Of a stretch of 11,292 nucleotides of DNA, positions 6,980-11,292 are shown in pieces (the first letter of the stretch is position 1; each line of letters starts with the position of its first letter). Both the position numbers and the translations under genes were made by a program. The notes under the pieces are model-generated. The model was given only the letters and a program-made list of their open reading frames with translations, was not told the origin of the DNA and did no database searches. Location: assembly GCA_025451715.1 (NCBI GenBank), contig JANWJY010000082.1, positions 1 to 11,292 on the forward strand, written 5' to 3'. Source of the stretch: Fimbriimonadaceae bacterium. Lineage in GTDB: Bacteria; Armatimonadota; Fimbriimonadia; Fimbriimonadales; Fimbriimonadaceae.

Positions 6980-8206
6980 ATGGCAAAGACCGCGTACGTA
7001 CTCGACATAGGAACGACCAAGACGACTTGCTTGGCGGCGACGACCAACGGCGACGACCTGTGCGTCGTTTCTGCGGCCGCGGTCGCAACCCGTGGGGTCA
7101 AGCGTGGCCGCATTACCGAACCTGAGCTGTTGACGGAGTGCGTCAGGTCTGCGGTGGGTCGTGTGCGCGAGGAGACGGGCGGAACGGTGAGCAGACTGAC
7201 TGTCGGCGTGCACGGCCACAGCGTGCGCAGCGAGCAGAGCCGCGGGATCCGACCGATGTACCCCTCCGGCAAGGTCGTGCACGAGGAAGACCTCCTGCAC
7301 GTCAACGAGCACAGCCGGCAGATCGTTTTTCCGACAGGCTACGAATTGTTACAGACGCTCGCGTGCGAGTACAAGATCGACGGGGCCACGGTCGACGGTG
7401 AGCCGCTTGGACGGCCCGCAACAAGGCTCGAGGTCGTGACGCACGTGATGACAGGGCTCACTTCTGACCTTGCGCGACTGAGAGGAATTGTAAAGGTCTG
7501 CGGCTGTGAAGTTGACGAGTTCGTACCGATCGCACTTGCGAGCGGGCTCGGCGCCGTGCGGCCCGAGGACGCTCGCTCGGGATGCATCGTGGTCGACATC
7601 GGCGGAGGCACGACTGACGCGGCAGTGTTCGAGCGCGGATCTTGCAGCCGACTTGCTACGATCGACGTGAACGGCGCGCACGTAACCGGGGACATTGCAA
7701 AGCTCCTCAAAATCTCCCTTGAGGACGCTGAAGTACTGAAGATTTCTCACGGCAGCGCAGACCCGACGCAGTTCGGCGACGACGACGCGGTGTCGGTAAA
7801 ACAGGTGGGAAACGAGCAGGCTCGCCCGTTCCCTCGCAAGGTACTATCGGAGATCATCGAGAGCCGCGTGCGGGAGATCGCGACGTTGCTGAGAGAGGAG
7901 CTGCTCCAGGGCGACAAGCGCAGGGAACTGCCGAAAACGGTGGTGCTGACAGGTGGTGGGAGCCAACTGCCAGGTACGGAAGAGGTGTTTAAGCGCGCGT
8001 TCGCGGCCGATGCAGTCAAACTGGGTTCGCCCCGGTTGGTCGGGACGAACTCGCGCAGGGCGGCGGCACCGGAGATGTCCGGCGCGATCGGGCTCGCGCT
8101 GTTCTCGCTCGAGGGCGGGACGGAAGAACTCGCTCCCGTTTCGGGGGCAGTGGATTGGAAGGAAAAGATCAGGTCGCTCAAGTCGATTTTCGGCTCGCGC
8201 GCATGA
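6980..8206 (+). CDS. ftsA: FtsA, actin-like division protein
   Basis: FtsA is an ATP-binding actin homologue that tethers FtsZ filaments to the membrane and recruits later division proteins. It has 408 residues from ATG 6980. Seen: the phosphate-1 motif VLDIGTTKT (7-15), the 1C-domain region RGVKRGRI (38-45), phosphate-2 VVDIGGGTTDAAVF (204-217), the adenosine-site motif TGGGSQLPG (324-332), and a C-terminal amphipathic helix WKEKIRSLKSIFG (393-405) of the type that binds membrane. ATG 6980 was chosen, 5 bases after the sbp stop, because the protein then opens directly on the first strand. The earlier in-frame ATG at 6923 would add 19 residues of overlap with sbp that do not resemble FtsA. 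No strong Shine-Dalgarno is visible, so coupling to sbp is likely. Confidence 0.95.
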   Translation: MAKTAYVLDIGTTKTTCLAATTNGDDLCVVSAAAVATRGVKRGRITEPELLTECVRSAVGRVREETGGTVSRLTVGVHGHSVRSEQSRGIRPMYPSGKVVHEEDLLHVNEHSRQIVFPTGYELLQTLACEYKIDGATVDGEPLGRPATRLEVVTHVMTGLTSDLARLRGIVKVCGCEVDEFVPIALASGLGAVRPEDARSGCIVVDIGGGTTDAAVFERGSCSRLATIDVNGAHVTGDIAKLLKISLEDAEVLKISHGSADPTQFGDDDAVSVKQVGNEQARPFPRKVLSEIIESRVREIATLLREELLQGDKRRELPKTVVLTGGGSQLPGTEEVFKRAFAADAVKLGSPRLVGTNSRRAAAPEMSGAIGLALFSLEGGTEELAPVSGAVDWKEKIRSLKSIFGSRA

Positions 8207-8229
8207 TTCGATCGACAAACTAATTCGTT

Positions 8230-8233
8230 AGGA
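8230..8233 (+). promoter_or_regulatory. Probable Shine-Dalgarno for ftsZ, at a small hairpin
   Basis: AGGA lies 10 bases before GTG 8244 in the only gap longer than 6 bases between the cluster's protein genes (8207-8243). Immediately before it, CTAA-TTCG-TTAG (8220-8231) can form a 4-pair stem whose 3' arm includes the first two bases of this site. The stem is A/T-rich and weak. I saw no convincing -35/-10 pair in the gap. Confidence 0.45.
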
Positions 8234-8243
8234 CAGAACTATC

Positions 8244-9437
8244 GTGGAAGCAAAAGGCGCAATCATAAAGGTCATCGGCGTTGGCGGTGGCGGATCGAAC
8301 GCAGTGAACCGAATGATCGAAGCGGGCATCCGCGGGGTCGAGTTCATTGCGATGAACACGGACGTGCAGGTCCTTGACCGGTCCTCCGCTCCACGCAAGA
8401 TTCAGCTTGGCACGAGCCTTACGCGCGGACTTGGTGCGGGCGGCGACCCGGAGATCGGAAAGTCTTCCGCCGAGGAGAGCAAGCAGGAAATCCGCAAGGT
8501 CCTCGACGGCGCAGACATGGTCTTCCTGACGGCCGGAATGGGCGGCGGCACCGGTACAGGCGCGGCACCGGTCATTGCTGACATTTCTCGTGAGATCGGG
8601 GCGCTCGCGGTCGCGATCGTCACAAAGCCGTTCGTGTTCGAGGGCCAGCGACGCAAAAAGCTCGCGGACAACGGCGTGACCTCGCTCATGGGCCGTGTCG
8701 ACACGCTGATCACAATTCCCAACAACAGGCTTATGGAGGTCGTCGAGAGGAGAACCACGCTGAGCGATGCGTTCCGCGTCGCGGACGACATCCTGCGTCA
8801 AGGCGTGCAAGGGATCAGCGACATTATCACGATCCCCGGCCAGATCAACGTGGACTTCGCCGACGTCAAGGCGGTCATGAAGGGCGCCGGGCCTGCGCTG
8901 ATGGGCATTGGGCACGGCGTTGGGGAGCACAGGGCCATCCAGGCCGCCCAGAGCGCCACACAGAGCCGTCTGCTCGAACAGACGATCAACGGCGCCCGTG
9001 GGCTACTGGTCAACATCACCAGCGGCGAAGACCTGACCTTGAGCGAGGTCAGCGAGGCAATGGACTACATACACGGCCTTTGCGACGCTGAGGACGCGAA
9101 CATCTATTTCGGGACCGTGATCGAGCCCGAGCTCGAAGACGAGGTACGGATCACCGTTTTGGCAACAGGTTTCGCGGGCGCGGCACCGGCCCAACCGGGG
9201 GCAAGGAACGGCGCCACGGCCGCCGTGCACCCACGGTACGAGGCCGCCCAGCAACAGATCCAGCAGCAGTACGGGACGACCCGCATTTCGCCAAAGGACA
9301 TCTGGGACCAGGAGAAGCCTTCGAACCACAGGGAAGTGCCCGTAGCGCCGGAAGAGATCTTCGACGACCAGGACATCGACATCCCGGCGTTCTTGCGCGA
9401 TCACAGGAAGAGGCAGGAAGAGGCCGTCAAAGACTAA
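8244..9437 (+). CDS. ftsZ: FtsZ, tubulin-like division GTPase
   Basis: FtsZ polymerises with GTP into the cytokinetic ring. It has 397 residues and starts with GTG. Seen: the nucleotide-binding loop IGVGGGGSNAVNRM (11-24), the tubulin/FtsZ signature GMGGGTGTGAAP (98-109), the T7 synergy loop NVDFAD (202-207) with the two aspartates that complete the GTPase site of the next subunit, and TVLATGF (304-310) ending the globular core. A linker of about 65 residues, rich in Gln and Ala, follows. The C-terminal peptide DIDIPAFLR (377-385) is the docking site for FtsA and similar partners. It is followed by 12 charged residues, probably the C-terminal variable tail. It is the last gene of the + strand cluster; its stop is 3 bases from a convergent tRNA gene. 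Confidence 0.98.
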   Translation: MEAKGAIIKVIGVGGGGSNAVNRMIEAGIRGVEFIAMNTDVQVLDRSSAPRKIQLGTSLTRGLGAGGDPEIGKSSAEESKQEIRKVLDGADMVFLTAGMGGGTGTGAAPVIADISREIGALAVAIVTKPFVFEGQRRKKLADNGVTSLMGRVDTLITIPNNRLMEVVERRTTLSDAFRVADDILRQGVQGISDIITIPGQINVDFADVKAVMKGAGPALMGIGHGVGEHRAIQAAQSATQSRLLEQTINGARGLLVNITSGEDLTLSEVSEAMDYIHGLCDAEDANIYFGTVIEPELEDEVRITVLATGFAGAAPAQPGARNGATAAVHPRYEAAQQQIQQQYGTTRISPKDIWDQEKPSNHREVPVAPEEIFDDQDIDIPAFLRDHRKRQEEAVKD

Positions 9438-9440
9438 GGC

Positions 9441-9528
9441 TGGCGGAGCGGGTGGGATTCGAACCCACGATAGGTTTCCCTATACACGATTTCCAATCGT
9501 GCTCCTTCGACCACTCGGACACCGCTCC
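9441..9528 (-). tRNA. tRNA-Ser (anticodon GGA)
   Basis: Read on the - strand, a 7-pair acceptor stem GGAGCGG/CCGCTCC closes a molecule of 88 bases, including discriminator G and an encoded CCA. The anticodon stem CACGA/TCGTG holds loop TTGGAAA, with anticodon GGA at 9492-9494 (complement), reading UCC and UCU serine codons. A long variable arm (around TAGGGAAACCTA) is typical of serine tRNAs, and the T arm carries GGTTCGAATCC. The 3' end lies 3 bases past the ftsZ stop on the other strand, so the two transcripts converge. Confidence 0.97.
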
Positions 9529-9541
9529 TTGGCCAGTCCCT

Positions 9542-9572
9542 ATTATGGTCTGTCCCGGCCCCGGATTGTCGC
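9542..9572 (-). promoter_or_regulatory. Candidate promoter for tRNA-Ser
   Basis: On the - strand, CATAAT (complement of 9542-9547) lies 13 bases before the tRNA 5' end and matches a -10 box at 5 of 6 positions. GCGACA (complement of 9567-9572) matches -35 at 4 of 6, but with a long 19-base spacer. The + strand reading TATTAT (9541-9546) could equally be a -10 for the divergent dGTPase-like gene, though no good -35 accompanies it. Confidence 0.35.
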
Positions 9573-9600
9573 AGGGTCCGTGTAAGCTGGCCCGGACGTC

Positions 9601-10644
9601 GTGAAGGTGATGGGGCAGACGATCCGGGAAGCGATTGAGGAGCGCGAGAGGCAGACCCTGAGCGCGTTCGCGATGCTGAGCAGAGAGTCGCAGGGCCGCC
9701 GACGGCCGGAGGACCCCGACTCTGTGCGGACGTGCTTCCAGCGCGACCGGGACCGCGTGCTGCACTCGAAGGCGTTCCGCCGACTGAAGCACAAGACCCA
9801 GGTGTTCATCGACCCGGTCGGCGACCACTACCGGACGCGGCTGACCCACTCGCTGGAGGTTGCGCAGATCGCGCGGACGATCGGTCGGGCGCTGCTGCTC
9901 AACGAAGATCTGATCGAGGCGATTGCAGTGGGGCACGACGTGGGGCACACTCCGTTCGGGCACATCGGCGAGCAGGCACTGGACGAAGAGCTGCAGTCGC
10001 TCGACGTTCTGGGTGTGCCGAAGAAGTTCCGCCACTACGAGCAGTCGCTGCGCGTGATCGACGTGCTCTCAGACCTCAACCTCTCACACGAGGTCAGGGA
10101 AGGGATCGGTGGGCACAGTAAGGGGCGCAAGGATCTGACGGCGTTCGACGGAGAGCCGACTTCGACCCTTGAGGCCGCGGTCGTCCGGATATCGGACCGC
10201 ATCGCGTATATGAACCACGACCTAGACGACGCGGTGCGAAGCGGGATCATCCCGTCTATCCCCGCCGAGTTCCAAAGGATCGGCGAGGAGCACGGCAAGC
10301 GGATCGGTGCGATGGTCGTGGACGTGGTCGAGAACAGCATCGGTCAGCCGGCGATCAAGCTGTCCGTACCGATGCTCTCGCTGATGAACGATCTCAAGGA
10401 GTGGCTCTATGAGAACGTGTATTTGGAGTATCCACGCCGGTATCCCGACATCGGCAAGGCGCAGCACATCGTCAAGTCGCTGTTCAAGTACTATTTGCTG
10501 CCTGGGAACCTGCCAGAGGGATATGTGGGCGCACAGGGCGCGATCGACTACGTGGCGGGGATGACGGACCGGTTTGCGATTGAAAAGTACAGGGAGCTTC
10601 ACATCCCAAGCTCGTTTGACGAGCGGATCAGGACAGTGCCCTAA
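9601..10644 (+). CDS. dgt: dGTPase-like HD-domain dNTP triphosphohydrolase
   Basis: This 347-residue cytoplasmic protein belongs to the HD-domain family that hydrolyses dNTPs to deoxynucleosides and triphosphate. Seen: the start of the fold RDRDRVLHSKAFRRLKHKTQVF (about 48-69), the metal-binding H..HD residues in RLTHSLEVAQIA (His83) and VGHDVGHTPFGHIGE (His112, Asp113, then His116 and His121), and the later metal Asp in RISDRIAYMNHDLDDA (Asp199). It is shorter than E. coli Dgt (505) and more like the widespread dGTPase-like proteins, so substrate preference (dGTP only or any dNTP) cannot be told. GTG 9601 is the longest start; ATG 9610 would remove three residues and is equally possible. No clear Shine-Dalgarno is seen. 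It appears to be a single gene, divergent from the tRNA and convergent with the antiporter. Confidence 0.93.
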   Translation: MKVMGQTIREAIEERERQTLSAFAMLSRESQGRRRPEDPDSVRTCFQRDRDRVLHSKAFRRLKHKTQVFIDPVGDHYRTRLTHSLEVAQIARTIGRALLLNEDLIEAIAVGHDVGHTPFGHIGEQALDEELQSLDVLGVPKKFRHYEQSLRVIDVLSDLNLSHEVREGIGGHSKGRKDLTAFDGEPTSTLEAAVVRISDRIAYMNHDLDDAVRSGIIPSIPAEFQRIGEEHGKRIGAMVVDVVENSIGQPAIKLSVPMLSLMNDLKEWLYENVYLEYPRRYPDIGKAQHIVKSLFKYYLLPGNLPEGYVGAQGAIDYVAGMTDRFAIEKYRELHIPSSFDERIRTVP

Positions 10645-11292
10645 CGCTCGGAGTGGCCCTTGTCGACTTCAACGGGAACGCGCAAGTAGGAGACGACGTG
10701 TTGGCCGAGGAGCTCACCGACGCTCTGCTCCTCGTCCACGACGACGTCTGCGCCGACGATGTTCAGCTGGTCGGCGAAGATGTGATAGCGGGACCGCGCG
10801 AAAACCATGACGTCTGGGGCGAGATCCTTGCACTGGCTGACGATGGCTCTCGCGACCTGCGTGTCTGGAACCGCGACCACGACTGCCTTTGCGGCCTCGA
10901 TGTTCGCGTGCTCCAAGATCGTTCCCTGTGTGCCATCGCCTACCATCGCGTCGAGCCCGCAGGTCTCGGCCTCGCGGACTAGCCCAGGGTGAATCTCGAG
11001 TACCGTTACGTGGACGTCGGAGTCTCGCAAGAGGAACGCTGCCGCGCTGCCCGCTGCGCCGTAACCGACGATGATGACGTGCCCCTGCCTGCCCTTTCGA
11101 TTTGTCGCCGTGCGTTCGGCCTTAGCGAGCTTGCGCTTTGGGATGAAAGTCTTAACGATGCGAAGTGCGACGCGGCGCGAGTTTCCGGTAAGAAACGGTG
11201 TGGCGAACAACGTGAGAAGCACGACGGAAGTTGCTAGCTTGAAGAGGTCGACGCCGAGCAAGCCGCCATCTCGGGCAATCGCCAGCAGCAGG
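10641..11292 (-). CDS. Kef-type cation/proton antiporter, C-terminal part with RCK domain
   Basis: This is the visible C-terminal 216 residues of a membrane protein that continues past the right edge (the frame is open to 11291, and the first visible start-like codon, TTG at 11261, is internal). Seen: a hydrophobic segment ending the transmembrane domain (VDLFKLATSVVLLTLFATPF), a basic linker, then a Rossmann-type RCK/TrkA-N domain opening with HVIIVGYGAAG (GxGxxG) and LEIHP, and containing GDGTQGTILEHANIEAAKAV and ARSRYHIFADQLNIVGADVV. In KefB/KefC-like K+/H+ or Na+/H+ exchangers this domain senses nucleotide and gates transport. No TrkA-C domain follows; the protein ends soon after the Rossmann fold. 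Its stop overlaps the dgt stop on the other strand. The transported ion cannot be told from this part. Confidence 0.85.
   Translation of the reverse strand, partial: LLLAIARDGGLLGVDLFKLATSVVLLTLFATPFLTGNSRRVALRIVKTFIPKRKLAKAERTATNRKGRQGHVIIVGYGAAGSAAAFLLRDSDVHVTVLEIHPGLVREAETCGLDAMVGDGTQGTILEHANIEAAKAVVVAVPDTQVARAIVSQCKDLAPDVMVFARSRYHIFADQLNIVGADVVVDEEQSVGELLGQHVVSYLRVPVEVDKGHSER

Noticed and set aside
9531..9592. Inverted repeat GGCCAG ... CTGGCC between the tRNA and dgt
   Set aside because: Only six pairs with a 50-base spacer in GC-rich DNA; chance is a sufficient explanation.
9427..10035. Open frame on the - strand spanning the tRNA and the start of dgt
   Set aside because: It runs through a tRNA gene and opposite the HD motifs of dgt; its composition is typical of an antisense shadow.
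1..11292. CRISPR array, insertion sequence, prophage, riboswitch or defence system
   Set aside because: I saw no direct repeat array, transposase motifs, terminal repeats or recognisable riboswitch core. Nearly all bases are taken by housekeeping genes.

Overview
The window is a core chromosomal division and cell wall (dcw) cluster. It holds the end of a murD-like gene, ftsW, murG, a fused murC-ddl, ftsQ, a DUF881 gene, a small-basic-protein (DUF1290) gene, ftsA and ftsZ, all on the + strand. After these come a tRNA-Ser on the - strand, a dGTPase-like HD hydrolase on the + strand, and a partial Kef-type antiporter on the - strand that runs off the right edge. I see no mobile element, CRISPR array, phage gene or defence cassette.

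The organism is a high-GC bacterium (about 60% by eye). The block ftsQ - DUF881 - DUF1290 - ftsA - ftsZ is the arrangement known from Firmicutes (divIB - ylxW/ylxX - sbp - ftsA - ftsZ). FtsA argues against Actinobacteria and Cyanobacteria. A high-GC lineage with Firmicutes-like dcw order fits groups such as Armatimonadota, but this is an inference from gene order and content, not from a phylogeny.

Layout. Positions 1-555 hold the C-terminal part of a MurD-like ligase whose frame carries a stop at 52-54. Positions 555-5093 hold ftsW, murG and murC-ddl, which overlap one another: lipid II polymerase, lipid II synthase, and a bifunctional enzyme adding L-Ala to UDP-MurNAc and making D-Ala-D-Ala. 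Positions 5068-8206 hold ftsQ, the DUF881 gene, sbp and ftsA, with gaps or overlaps of a few to 26 bases, so one polycistronic mRNA with translational coupling is likely. A 37-base gap precedes ftsZ (8244-9437). tRNA-Ser(GGA) ends 3 bases beyond the ftsZ stop, on the opposite strand. The last two genes converge with interleaved stop codons.

The most notable points are these: murG seems to lack any ATG, GTG or TTG start and to begin at a CTG behind a strong Shine-Dalgarno sequence; murC and ddl are one 764-codon reading frame; the murD frame is broken near the left edge; and MurC has a shortened, compositionally different middle section. No wholly new system is evident. The window looks like essential housekeeping genes with some unusual gene structure.
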